Positions 48,674-59,177 are shown, counted from the first letter of the stretch. The stretch is DNA of 64,000 nucleotides from Spisula solida (GCA_947247005.1 OX365953.1:5151001-5215000); one strand, 5' to 3'. Notes: generated by a model from the letters alone, not told the origin. Made by a program: numbers and translations.

Positions 48674-48924
48674 GGCCCCGATCTCCCGAAACATCTTAAG
48701 TATAAATCTCAACTCAAATTGAGATTTTGCTCAAATCAAAGTCTGAATTTGGGATAATATGAAGCTCGAACTCTCGAATTTTTACTGTATAAACTCAGAA
48801 TAATGTTTCTGTTTTGTTATACCAATTAAGAGTACAAGTTCGCATGGAAACAATATTAAGCAATATGTGACAAAAATTGAGTTGAGATTGAGCTCAGACT
48901 GAGATGTTTCGGGAGATCGGGGCC
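48674..48924. mobile_element. MITE, GGCC..ATCTCCCGAA family (copy 3), in intron 1
   Basis: Best-preserved copy: the left end GGCCCCGATCTCCCGAAACA and the right end 'gtttcgggagatcggggcc' are an almost perfect inverted pair. Confidence 0.75.
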
Positions 48925-49797
48925 TGGTCTTTATCGGGCCTTGTCATGTACTTGCGACCCTGAAATGTACTGGTAGGGATTTATTCGGGCCCAAAAAGGG
49001 CGATTTGATACAATTCATGACGACAATCAGGCCGATCAAAACGATTGACTGATCAGGTAGTCAACAATTTGGACATTAAATTATTATCGACCATAAAACT
49101 TGAAAGAAAAGTACACGAAATGTTCACATTTATTAAAAACCTACATTTTATAAAAGCACACTGATTATATTACAAACGTAAATAGCGAATATCGCCACTT
49201 CTTTGTGTGTATTTCAAAAGCATTTTCACGTGCAACCGGATTAAGTTACAGAATGACAACATATAACTTACTTTCCACTCCAGATTTATGACACGTCATT
49301 TTTATAACTTATCTAACGAAAAGTCGGTTTAATTTCGACACGAAGTAAAGTCAAATTAACCTTACAAATACACATTAATTCAAATTATCGGCATATATTT
49401 ATACATTACTTAAAAGATGAAACAAAAGTTAGAGAAGGTATTTATTGGCATTAAGTGGACAAAACATAGTTTACCTTCCTTAAAGCGCCTGGACTACAAG
49501 GTGCACTTACAAATATACACAGTTTAACAAAAAGGCACAATGTCTCCTTACAAAATTATCGTACTTGCAAATATAGGTGGTCGGTTCGATCGTTTTGGCA
49601 TATGAAATTCAATGTACATAGAAGATTAAAATCGAGTGCAGTATAGAATTACGATTTAACGAGAAATAATGACAGTTATATCCCAGACAAAAATATACAT
49701 GTACATCGTATATTTTGTCCCCATGACAATTAACTCCATATAAAGGAACACATGGCATATGTTGTTGCTTGTGAGGAGCACAGGAATTTCAAATTCT

Positions 49798-49995
49798 ATC
49801 CATAAAATATCATAGCAGTCGATCTAATCAAAATCGCTCTATACGCTTATTTAACTGAAAATCCATAAAAGATCATTGCAGTCGATCTAATCAAAATCGC
49901 TCTATACACTTACTATTTTGAAAATCCATAAAATATCATAGCAGTATTATAAGTAGATCTATATAGATCAATTTGGTTAGATCGACAGCTATGAT
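49798..49995. repeat. Tandem/inverted repeat around 'atccataaaatatcatagca'
   Basis: Three direct units of about 65 bp ('atccataaaatatcatagca', 'gtcgatctaatcaaaatcgc') end in an inverted partial copy ('gctatgatattttatggat') at about 49990-50008. It lies about 120 bp before exon 2. Confidence 0.75.
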
Positions 49996-50127
49996 ATTTT
50001 ATGGATAGCATTTCAAAGTCCAGTGGAAGAAGACAGCGACAGTGTTTTAGTACAAAGGTGTAATATTGTACCATTTAAATAGTTTATAATGTATAAAAAA
50101 TGATCGAATTAATCAATTTTGTTTCAG

Positions 50128-50277
50128 GAATCAAAATGTGCTTACGTCATTATTGTAATGGCGGCGCTATGGCTGACAGAAGCGATACCTATTCCAGTGA
50201 CAGCACTGTTGCCAATTTTTATGTTTCCATTGTTGGGTGTTGCTACTGCGAAGGCTATTAGTGGCGCTTATGTGACA
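50128..50277 (+). CDS. SLC13: SLC13 exon 2
   Basis: Residues 39-88: ESKCAYVIIVMAALWLTEAI then PIPVTALLPIFMFPLLGVA. Acceptor TTTCAG, donor GTAAGT, phase 0 to 0. K-C-A-Y-V-I-I and T-E-x-I-P are hallmark SLC13 words. Confidence 0.95.
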
Positions 50278-50790
50278 GTAAGTTTCAATTAAAACATAAG
50301 ATCAAATAAAACATACATGTTCAGTTAACCTGACAAAAATGTTAGGTTCGATAGATCGGAAAATGATAGTATTTTAGTTTATTGTTTTACCTAAATGCTT
50401 TTATAAGTTATTCATCTAGTCCTATTTTAAGCTAGAAATAATTAGGTCCAAATATTCAATACCAAACATTTCACGATACATTGTATTACTTGCAAATTCT
50501 AGTTCATGTTCTTAGGACAAATATGCAGACGTTTTCCTGAAGAAGACCTTGTTAGGTCGAAATATTGAGAAATTAGAGTGATCTATCTACAAATATTACA
50601 GTGATCCCATTTTAGGGATATTTTAGGGATATAACTAGGTTTTCCCTCGGTTTCTTGTTGTGGCTGTGAATGGTTCCGGTGATGATCACGTGGTATGACA
50701 CCATTTTATCGATGTTACAGAGTATCGTTTTGTCATTGGTCTTTTCATGTTAATCATTTGGCGTGTTATTGCTGTTGATGCTATTTTTAG

Positions 50791-50906
50791 GACACGACCA
50801 TGTTGTTTCTTGGCGGGCTGATTATCGCCGTGGCTTTAGAAGAGACAGGACTTCATGTACGGATCTCCTTGTTAGTAATGAGAATTGTTGGGGCTCAGCC
50901 CATGTT
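50791..50906 (+). CDS. SLC13: SLC13 exon 3
   Basis: Residues 89-126 plus two bases: DTTMLFLGGLIIAVALEETG then LHVRISLLVMRIVGAQPM. Acceptor TTTTTAG, donor GTAAGT, ends in phase 2. M-L-F-L-G-G-L-I-x-A-V is diagnostic of the family. Confidence 0.95.
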
Positions 50907-50933
50907 GTAAGTATAAAGATAATAGATCATGGG

Positions 50934-51190
50934 ACAGGGAAGGCAGCACCAAACTGAAACAGGCGAGCACAGAAAACAGAAACAACATATACCACAATTA
51001 CCCGGCATAATGCCCAACACTACATATACCAAAAAGGCACAGACAATGCCCAAAGCCACTACAAAATCACGACATCTGATACAGAAAGTTTGCCGCCTCA
51101 GTCTGTCAAACTAAACCGAAGTAAGAGCCAAGTGACAATAATATTACAAACCGACGACCCTCGTCAAAGGGACAACCTGCAACAGATACA
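50934..51190. repeat. Dispersed repeat 'gacagggaaggcagcac' (copy 2)
   Basis: Starts 'gacagggaaggcagcaccaa', 27 bp into intron 3, and contains 'cgagcacagaaaacag' shared with the 57443 copy. The small frame at 50929-51114 is part of the repeat. Confidence 0.5.
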
Positions 51191-52309
51191 GCGTAGATGC
51201 TTTTTTGAAAGAAACGAAGCAGTCGTAAACTGGCCAACGAAATAACTTTTTACATTTAATATGCTCCTAACCTATCGTTTTTGAAATAATAATTCGCTTT
51301 ACTTTCGTTGAGTTATACTCGTATAGTGCAATTGTTTCACCTTTCAAATATAACATAACTACACGGTAGCAAGTGTAGCACTACCACGTTACTTTTGGCT
51401 ACAGGTCAAAGATGAAATAAGTCAACATTGGAAAACAAAAATAGCCATAAGTATATATTTCTTCATCAATTTCTTTGAAATACATGTATATACGCAACGC
51501 TAAAATTATCTACTTTCCATGAAATGAAAGATCTTTTTCAGCAGCTTGACCGTTCTTTTCCAGCACCGTGTGAAACCTTCATTTTCGACGGTTTCACAGG
51601 GTGTTTGACAAAACGCCACAGCTGGTGAAAACTTCTTATATTTCATATTTCAAAAAATAAATAAAACATACGATTAAAAAATGTAATTACGCTATATAAA
51701 CCATAAAAAAGTAATTTCTTGAGTATGTGTTTCCCTGTGCTAGATATTTTAAGATAAAATATATATTCAGCACAAATTACGCCATTTTATCAATGTTGAT
51801 AAGTTAAGTGTAATGCAATCGGTCCATTTAGCATTAATGAAATTGCTTTTTCCATATTTTATGATTTATTAAACTTAAATGATGTTCCAAATCGCTAAAT
51901 GCGAACTGGTTTTATTACAAAATTTACTTAAATTTACTTTTGACTTGTACATTTTTATCCATTTCAAACCTTTCTAACTATGACTTAATGGTTCTTATAA
52001 GCTTATACAGCAGCATTTTTGAACGAACATTTGCATGATAAGAGTAATATACAAATATGGTAAAAAATAGTAATAAAGTGTTTATCAATTTTTAAGATTT
52101 TACGTAGATCTATTAGGTAAAAGTTAAAACGTATTAAATACATTTTTAATGATTGAAAAGGGTGAAGCGAGTCCTTTTTAGACATTACCAGTTTAGGAAC
52201 CTAGTACATTTGTACTTTTAAGATATGTTCTAAATAATTCAAAATGTAACAGCCAGCATTTTGATTGGCCGCTATACTTTGGCGCCATTACAGAACGTCA
52301 TGTCTGTTA
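51191..52309. other. Intron 3 sequence, nothing recognised
   Basis: AT-rich intron sequence between a dispersed repeat and the LINE insertion. No coding frame or repeat with clear ends. Confidence 0.4.
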
Positions 52310-52558
52310 AGAACACATTTTTGGTTTTTAACTTTTTTATTTTCATAAGACATATACACAAAATAATACATACATTCATACTTACAATAATACTTGCACA
52401 TAATATAGTCCAACTATATAGTGGTTACTTAATATTACATGTTTGTGTATGCCGTTATGAATTTTATAGAGTATAGGGAATAAGAAGGATAGAAAGATAG
52501 TGATGAAAGGGGGGAAGGGGATAGGGGTGGGGTATACCAACATCTTTAAAATTTGTAA

Positions 52559-53918
52559 TTATGTGATCTTTTGCCATTTTATGGTACAGACTTCTTCTTT
52601 ATCTTTAAAAAGAGCTATAGTGTGTTCAAGTTTTTTCCTATAGTAAACATATTCTTTAAATTGCCGGATTAGCGGAACACTTTTGTTGCATTTGTTTTTA
52701 AATATAAAATATTTCGAAAGCAAAACAATGTAGTTAGTTATAAGTCCATCTTCATCTTTATTGTTAATAATGTTGCAAAATGAAACATTTTGAAATGTAA
52801 GATTTATAGTTTTTGAAAATTTGTCTTCTAAAAATAACTTTACCTCAGACCAAAAGCCTTGCACAATATGACATTCCCAGAACATATGATATATCGAATC
52901 TGGGTGCATGTTGCAAAAATCACACATACTTGATTGGATTAAATGGCATTTATGTAGGAATGAGTTGTCTGGTATTATATTCATGAGATATTTGTATTGG
53001 AATTCTCTTAGTTTAGTATCTATTGTGATAATATATTGTTGTATGTTGATTTTATCCCATTCTAAACCTTCAAATGCGTGATTTGTATTCCAGTTTCTTT
53101 TGTATTTTGGTTCAGTTGGCATTTTTCTTTTAATTAGTGTTTTGTATGATAGTCTATTTATTTTGGTTTTTCCATTTATTGTATCAATCAAGTAGTTAGG
53201 TGCATCGTATGTCATATTACAATTATCCAATTGTCGTTTCCATTCTTTTGGTACATTTTTAATGAGAGTGTAGTAGTTTAAATAATCGCCATTGTGGATA
53301 TCATACAGAAATTTCATTTGCTCGAAGCTATAGAATGTTTTATGCCTGAAGTCAAAAATGTGCTCTAAAAAGAGAATGCCTTTTCTGTACCAAGTTTTGT
53401 AACAGAATAGTTTGTTATTACTTAAATTTCTTATATTCGAATTGTTCCAAATGATTTGTTTTGATATTTGGATTTCCGTGTTTAATGTGTTTACCTTAGA
53501 CCATGAGATTAATATATCTTTTAAAAATTTAGATTTTATATCAAGACATTTGCAGTCTTGTTCTGTTATAGTACATTTAAATAATAAAAGTCCTCCATAT
53601 TTTTCTAACTCATTCTTATACTGAGAACTCCAATTTGCATTTGAATCAATTATTCTTTTTATCCAGCTTATATTCAGTGAATCTAAGAAACATTCAATGT
53701 CAATCATTTTAAGGCCACCGTCTTTGTATTCTTGAATTATTAATTTACGTGATATTTTATCAGGTTTGGAATTCCATAAAAAATCAAAGAATATATCTTT
53801 AATTGATTTAACAAAAACTGATGGTGGATTTGGAAGAACAGTTAAAGGATAAATTAATTTTGGAAGGACAAACGTTTTTAGAACCGTTATTTTTCCTATG
53901 AGTGTTAAATTCCATTTT
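52559..53918 (-). pseudogene. LINE ORF2 C-terminal region (thumb plus Cys/His domain)
   Basis: After a one-base frameshift near 53920 the frame continues to a stop at 52559. It contains NSKPDKISRKLIIQEYKDGG, the annotated 382-codon part from MIDIECFLDSL, and a zinc-finger-like CDFCNMHPDSIYHMFWEC. The C-x-x-C...H-x-x-x-x-C motif, flanked by F-Q-Y-K-Y-L-M-N-I-I-P and G-F-W-S-E-V, is typical of the C-terminus of Tx1-type L1 ORF2 proteins. The frame is open to its natural end, so damage is limited to the frameshift and 5' truncation. Confidence 0.8.
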
Positions 53919-54584
53919 TTTCCATTGTTTCAACACGTGTTTGCATTCTGTTATTTTGTTTGCTAAATTTGAGTCATGCGTTGTATTTAATTGGTTGCTA
54001 AAAGTAATTCCTAAGGTTGTGGCATCTGTTGAAGTCCATTTGAATTCGTTATCATAGGCTGTATCTGTGTTTATCAAGTTACCAATGCGCATTACTGAAC
54101 ATTTGCTTCTGTTGAGTTTGAGTCCCGAAGTGTTTCCAAAATCATCGAGGGTTTTTATTAGAGTTTCAAATGATTTTTGAGATCCGTTTAGTAAAAAGCT
54201 AGCATCGTCTGCGAATAAAGTTTGTTTGGTACAGTTGTTGTTTATAGAAATACCTTGAATATCTTCATTGTTTTCTATCGATGTAGACAAAAATTCAATA
54301 CATAGTATAAATAGGTAAGGTGACAAAGGACAACCTTGTCGTACTCCATTCTTAATAGAAAAAAAGTCAGAAAAATGACCATTATTAGTTATACACCCTT
54401 TTGCATTATCGTAAAAAACCTTAACCCATTGTATAAGTGAGTCACTTAAATTCAGTTCTTTTAGACATTTGAACATAAATTGGTGATCTAAACTGTCAAA
54501 AGCTTTCTGAAAATCGGAGAAGAAAATTAAACCAGGTTCTTGTTTTTGTTGCATTTGTTCAATAGTTTCTAGAATAGTTCGCAC
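53919..54584 (-). pseudogene. LINE reverse transcriptase, partial
   Basis: Minus-strand frame with GLIFFSDFQKAFDSLDHQFM (RT motif A, Asp in S-D-F-Q-K-A-F-D), NGVRQGCPLSPYLFILCIEF (motif B), TLFADDASFLLNG (catalytic F-A-D-D, motif C), and LDDFGNTSGLKLNRSKCSVM (motif D). It makes cDNA from LINE RNA at the nicked target. Fingers subdomain and endonuclease are missing through 5' truncation. The frame breaks in a run of seven T on the plus strand near 53918-53924, which could be a true mutation or a homopolymer sequencing slip. Confidence 0.85.
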
Positions 54585-54700
54585 ATTCAGGACTTTTGTT
54601 AGAACACATTTTTATGAGTAAGCACTGTTGCATTTAACCGGCCTAGATCGGCGTTCATTCGCTCAAATTCTACGTTACACGCTAACTGTAAAAGTGTTAT

Positions 54701-56680
54701 GTTTCAGTCTTATGGCTGGTCGGATGGCTACCACGTGGTTTTTGTTTTATGTTTCATTTTGATGGCTGGTCTGATGGCTACCACGTGGATTAATATTTCA
54801 GTTTAATGGCAGGTCTGATGGCTACCACGTGGTTTTTGTTTAATGTTTCAGTTTAATGGCTGGTCTGATGGCTACCACGTGGTTTTTGTTTTATATTTCA
54901 GTTTAATGGCTGGTCTGATGGCTACCACGTGGTTTTTGTTTTATGTTTCAGTTTAATGGCTGGTCTGATGGCTACCACGTGGTTTTTGTTTAATATTTCA
55001 GTTTAATGGCTGGTCTGATGGCTACCACGTGGTTTTTGTTTTATATTTCCGTTTAGTGGCTGGTCTGATGGCTACCACGTGATTTTTGTTTTATATATCA
55101 GTTTAATGGCTGGTCTGATGGCTACCACGTGGTTTTTGTTTTATGTTTCATTTTGATGGCTGGTCTGATGGCTACCACGTGGTTTAATATTTCAGTTTAA
55201 TGGCAGGTCTGATGGCTACCACGTGGTTTTTGTTTAATGTTTCAGTTTAATGGCTGGTCTGATGGCTACCACGTGGTTTTTGTTTTATGTTTCAGTTTAA
55301 TGACTGGTCTGATGGCTACCACGTGGTTTTTGTTTAATATTTCAGTTTAATGGCTGGTCTGATGGCTACCACGTGGTTTTTGTTTTATATTTCCGTTTAG
55401 TGGCTGGTCTGATGGCTACCACGTGATTTTTGTTTTATATATCAGTTTAATGGCTGGTCTGATGGCTACCACGTGGTTTTTGTTTAATGTTTAAGTTTAA
55501 TGGCTGGTCTGATGGCTACCACGTAGTTTTTGTTTTATATTTAAGTTTAATGGCAGGTCTGATGGCTACCACGTGATTTTTGTTTTATGTTTCAGTTTAA
55601 TGGCTGGTCGGATGGCTACCACGTGGTTTTTGTTTTATATTTAAGTTTAATGGCAGGTCTGATGGCTACCACGTGATTTTTGTTTTATGTTTCAGTTTAA
55701 TGGCTGGTCGGATGGCTACCACGTGGTTTTTATTTTATATTTAAGTTTAATGGCAGGTCTGATGGCTACCACGTGGTTTTTGTTGTGTGTTTCAGTTTAA
55801 TGGCTGGTCTGATGGCTACCACGTGGTTTTTGTTTAATGTTTAAGTTTAATGGCTGGTCTGATGGCTACCACGTGGTTTTTGTTTTATATTTAAGTTTAA
55901 TGGCTGGTCTGATGGCTACCACGTGGTTTTTGTTTTATATTTCCGTTTAGTGGCTGGTCTGATGGTTACCACGTGATTTTTGTTTTATATATCAGTTTAA
56001 TGGCTGGTCTGATGGCTACCACGTGGTTTTTGTTTTATGTTTCAGTTTAATGCCTGTTCTGGTGGCTACCACGTGGTTTTTGTTGTGTGTTTCACTTTAA
56101 TGGCTTGTCTGATGGCTACCACGTGGTTTTTGTTTTATGTTTCAGTTTAATGGCTGGTCTGATGGCTACCTTTGATTTTTGTTTTATATTTCAGTTTAAT
56201 GGCTGGTCTGATGGCTACCACGTGGTTTTTGTTTAATGTTTCAGTTTAATGGCTGGTCTGATGGCTACCATGTGGTTTTTGTTTTATATTTCAGTTTAAT
56301 GGCTGGTCTGATGGCTACCACGTGGTTTTTGTTTTTATGTTTCAGTTTAATGGCTGGTCTGATGGCTACCACGTGGTTTTTGTTTAATATTTCAGTTTAA
56401 TGGCTGGTCTGATGGCTACCACGTGGTTTTTGTTTTATATTTCCGTTTAGTGGCTGGTCTGATGGCTACCACGTGATGTTTGTTTTATATATCAGTTTAA
56501 TGGCTGGTCTGATGGCTACCACGTGGTTTTTGTTTTATGTTTCAGTTTAATGCCTGTTCTGGTGGCAACCACGTGGTTTTTGTTTTATATTTCAGTTTAA
56601 TGGCTGGTCTGATGGCAACCACATGGTTTTTGTTTTATATTTCAGTTTAATGGCTGGCCTGATGGCTACCACGTGGTTTT
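54701..56680 (+). repeat. 50 bp x 40 minisatellite made from the SLC13 exon 4 splice-acceptor edge
   Basis: Forty units with a strict 50 bp period (a few of 44-51), starting at 54707, 54757, 54801, 54851, ... and ending at 56645, where the last unit is the true 5' end of exon 4. Each unit is 36 exon bases (TTTAATGGCTGG...ACGTGGTTTTT) plus 14 intron bases (GTTTTATATTTCAG). By my count 27 units keep CAG, 6 have AAG, and 7 have lost the AG (CCG, CAT, CAC). About 36 keep CACGTG. Variant units recur in blocks: the CCG unit followed by an ATCAG unit appears four times, showing internal duplication. No unit carries a 5' splice site. Confidence 0.97.
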
Positions 56681-56779
56681 TATCAATGTGGATCAGTAAC
56701 ACTGCAGCGACCTCTATGATGATTCCTATCATAAACGCTGTCATCAAAACTGTAAAAGATATACGAAGCAAGACCATGC
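56646..56779 (+). CDS. SLC13: SLC13 exon 4
   Basis: Completes residue 127 and encodes 128-171: LMAGLMATTWFLSMWISNTA then ATSMMIPIINAVIKTV, ending in phase 1 with donor GTAAGT. Contains the first S-N-T sodium/substrate motif (144-146). Its first 36 bases are the template of the upstream minisatellite. The acceptor chosen is the last CAG of the array (56643-56645), since only this copy continues into W-I-S-N-T. Confidence 0.95.
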
Positions 56780-56822
56780 GTAAGTTCTAATCCAAAGTAT
56801 TCCTTCACAAACTAATAACAAC

Positions 56823-56900
56823 TCAGACAGGGAAGCCATTGTCTAACAGAAACAACAGAGCACCAAGGACACACAAAGAACAGCGTACAAAATGCTAACT
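56823..56900. repeat. Dispersed repeat 'cagacagggaagccattg' (copy 3, short)
   Basis: Shares 'cagacagggaag' and 'aaacaacagagcac' with the copies at 47806, 50934 and 57443. Confidence 0.4.
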
Positions 56901-57442
56901 CTACATAAAGTGGTCCCAATCGAAATGACGAAATGTTTATATAATATATAAACTTCATCACGGGAAGTGGTCACCCAGACAAAAATGCCGGACTCGACAT
57001 TAAAAGCATATCTTTTGTGCGATATCGCGTTTTAAAAGTCATTTCGATTTTCCAATAAACTTTGAAATTTGTTACTTATTTTTTAATGCTCGTCATAGCT
57101 TAATCCATTTATTCCAGCATTGAAGGCGCGGACAAAATAATTTGTAAATGTAAGACCAGCGATATCAAATGCAAAATGGTAACATAAATCTGTTGATTTG
57201 TACTTGCAAATTAAAAGTAGAATGTAACTAGAATCACAGTATTTAACGCATAAAGCCTATTTCGTCCATCTCATTATGTTTCATCTTCCTTAACTGCGAA
57301 AACATGTTAATCTAACAGAACTTTAGAAAGCATTTGCAGTTGCAATATTTCTTGACCCTTTCTTCACAAGGGCTGACAAGAATATATAATCGCTGTGTCC
57401 GTTTTTGTATGCTAGTGTATGGGTAAAAAGATTATATTAAGT

Positions 57443-57595
57443 CAGACAGGGAAGGCAGCACTCAACCCAACCAGCCGAGCACAGAAAACATAAAAACCAC
57501 ACAAAACTCAATGCCCAACTGAACCAACCGAGCACAGGAAACATAAAACACACAAAGACACAAAGCCCAACTTAACAATGGACGGTCCGCCCAAG
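57443..57595. repeat. Dispersed repeat 'gacagggaaggcagcact' (copy 4), internally duplicated
   Basis: Starts 'cagacagggaaggcagcact', then two units of about 60 bp with 'ccgagcacag.aaacataaa' and 'aagcccaact'-like ends. Confidence 0.55.
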
Positions 57596-57686
57596 TCCAA
57601 GCTGTTGAAAAGTATAATAAATTAGAAGTAGCTGAAGATTTATGTAATTATGTGGCAGCGACATCATTTGCCTTCTCTGCTTGTAG

Positions 57687-57795
57687 GTGCTGCAAACAGC
57701 AATGACATAGAACTGGATGGTATAGACGGTAATCCAGATGATAATCGCTATGCTGGAAAGGTTAATGAGGCTTATATAAATGAATCTAAGGAAAG
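57687..57795 (+). CDS. SLC13: SLC13 exon 5
   Basis: Completes Arg172 and encodes 173-207: AANSNDIELDGIDGNPDDNR then YAGKVNEAYINESKE, ending in phase 2. Acceptor TTGTAG, donor GTAACA. A hydrophilic acidic stretch, part of the large cytosolic loop that varies most between SLC13 members. Confidence 0.85.
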
Positions 57796-58032
57796 GTAAC
57801 AACCTCTATTCGATAACTATATTACTAGGATATGCATGATTTGACTACTTCAAATTATTGACAAAGCAATAGCTCAAACGAAAACATCGATGTACAACGC
57901 ATTATTAAAAGTATTTACCTATTCTTTGTTTGGTTTAAAACTGTTAAAGGTTGTGTCACTCAAAATTAATTGTCATGTAAGAAAACACTCATTTCCCTAA
58001 GGTTTTAATCAACGTCCACTAGATCTGCTGTT

Positions 58033-58310
58033 GAGCCCTTTACCGAGTTAGGAGCCTTATACGAAGTGGGGAGCCCTATAATAAGTGGGGATCCCTGTCC
58101 CGAGTTGGGACTCTTATTAGTCATTGGGAGCCCTGAACCACGTTTTGCACTCTATACGGAATAGAGAGTCATGTACCCCGTTGTAAGCCCTATATCGAGG
58201 TCGACTATCGGCGCCCTATGCGGAATTGGGAGACATGTACCCAGTTGGAAGTCATATATCCAGTTCGGCTTTCGGCGCCATATGCGGAATGGTGAGTCAT
58301 GCACCGATTT
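58033..58310. repeat. Degenerate 22-23 bp tandem repeat before exon 6
   Basis: Repeats of the form 'ggagccctata..gagttgg' (gagccc, gagcct, gggacc, gagtcatgtacc variants), roughly a dozen units, ending about 75 bp before the exon 6 acceptor. The open frame crossing into exon 6 is a by-product. Confidence 0.7.
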
Positions 58311-58385
58311 GCCGATGTGCCGGGTAGGTCTAAGCTCAACGGTCTCAGGTTATATTAACATTGACTTCTACATACAATATTTCAG

Positions 58386-58583
58386 TATCAACAACACTGG
58401 AAAGTATACCATGAACTCAGATGATGTTGATGTCGAAGACGCTGAAGATCACAACGAATCGCAGGAGATGAGGCGTCTTGCTAAAGGATTTGCTTTGTCT
58501 GTTGCGTACGGTGCCAATATTGGAGGCATCGCCACATTGACTGGAACACCGCCCAATCTTGTGTTCAAAGATCGCGCTGATAA
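58386..58583 (+). CDS. SLC13: SLC13 exon 6
   Basis: Completes Ser208 and encodes 209-273: an acidic loop (NSDDVDVEDAEDHNESQEMR) then RLAKGFALSVAYGANIGGIA and TLTGTPPNLVFKDRAD. Acceptor TTTCAG, donor GTAAGT, phase 2. The G-T-P-P-N motif helps form the sodium site next to S-N-T. Confidence 0.95.
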
Positions 58584-59177
58584 GTAAGTAAAACAAATAT
58601 AGGGATTGAGGAGCTGAGGGTTCTCGCGTGGTATTCATTTAAAAATAATAATACAAGACTCATTATCAATCTGAATGCAACGTTCTAAGAAGTTCGGTTA
58701 AGGTAGCTACTCCTTCAGATTATATATGGCAACATTCGGAAAAATAAAAACTACACGTAATCCCCATTTTAATCAGTGATTTTTTCTTACAAATTCTCGG
58801 GATTCCATGTTATCCCTGGATTTTTCTTTTAACTCGATCAAATGGTTTATGATCAACGACTTATGAATTTTTGGACCTTGTATCTTCAAAATTTAGATGG
58901 AGGTTGGTTAGTATCAATATATTTTGATGCCGGTAGGTCAAAGGTGCAGATCACCATTAACATTAATGACGTTTTTGAGTAAATCTAACGAATAAACAAT
59001 CCATACATTCTTAAAATAATAAGTTAATAAAAGAACTATGTGTGATATTGCAAATATGGTTCAGGTTTTACAAGAAATCACTGAATACATTGGGGATTAC
59101 ACATTATTCCTAAAAAATGTAGAAATTCGTAGGATTCCAATGCATTCTTTATCCAAATCTTTATTTTACTATTGCAG

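Larger units (their letters stand above)
52323..54600 (-). mobile_element. 5'-truncated Tx1/L1-like LINE (copy B) in SLC13 intron 3
   Basis: Flanked by a 13 bp direct repeat AGAACACATTTTT (52310-52322 and 54601-54613). The element lies antisense to SLC13 and starts inside the RT domain, so it is a classic 5'-truncated LINE insertion. The 3' end (plus-strand left) is A-rich on the minus strand without a long poly(A). Coding regions: RT (54584 to about 53920), then in the next frame a C-terminal domain to 52559. Whether it belongs to the same subfamily as copy A cannot be tested because their coding parts do not overlap. Confidence 0.85.

Noticed and set aside
54801..56640. Possible tandem coding exons producing a repeat protein
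   Set aside because: No unit has a 5' splice site, the 50 bp period breaks the frame, and each read-through meets TAA within about 17 codons.
54701..56680. Regularly spaced repeats resembling a CRISPR array
   Set aside because: Units are directly tandem with no unique spacers, derive from a host exon, and lie in a eukaryotic intron.
58171..58385. N-terminal extension of SLC13 exon 6 (start at 58171)
   Set aside because: The extension is the GAGCCC tandem repeat; the TTTCAG acceptor at 58385 fits phase 2 from exon 5 exactly.
59038..59177. N-terminal extension of SLC13 exon 7
   Set aside because: An open frame runs into the exon but precedes a good ATTGCAG acceptor; the upstream residues do not resemble SLC13.
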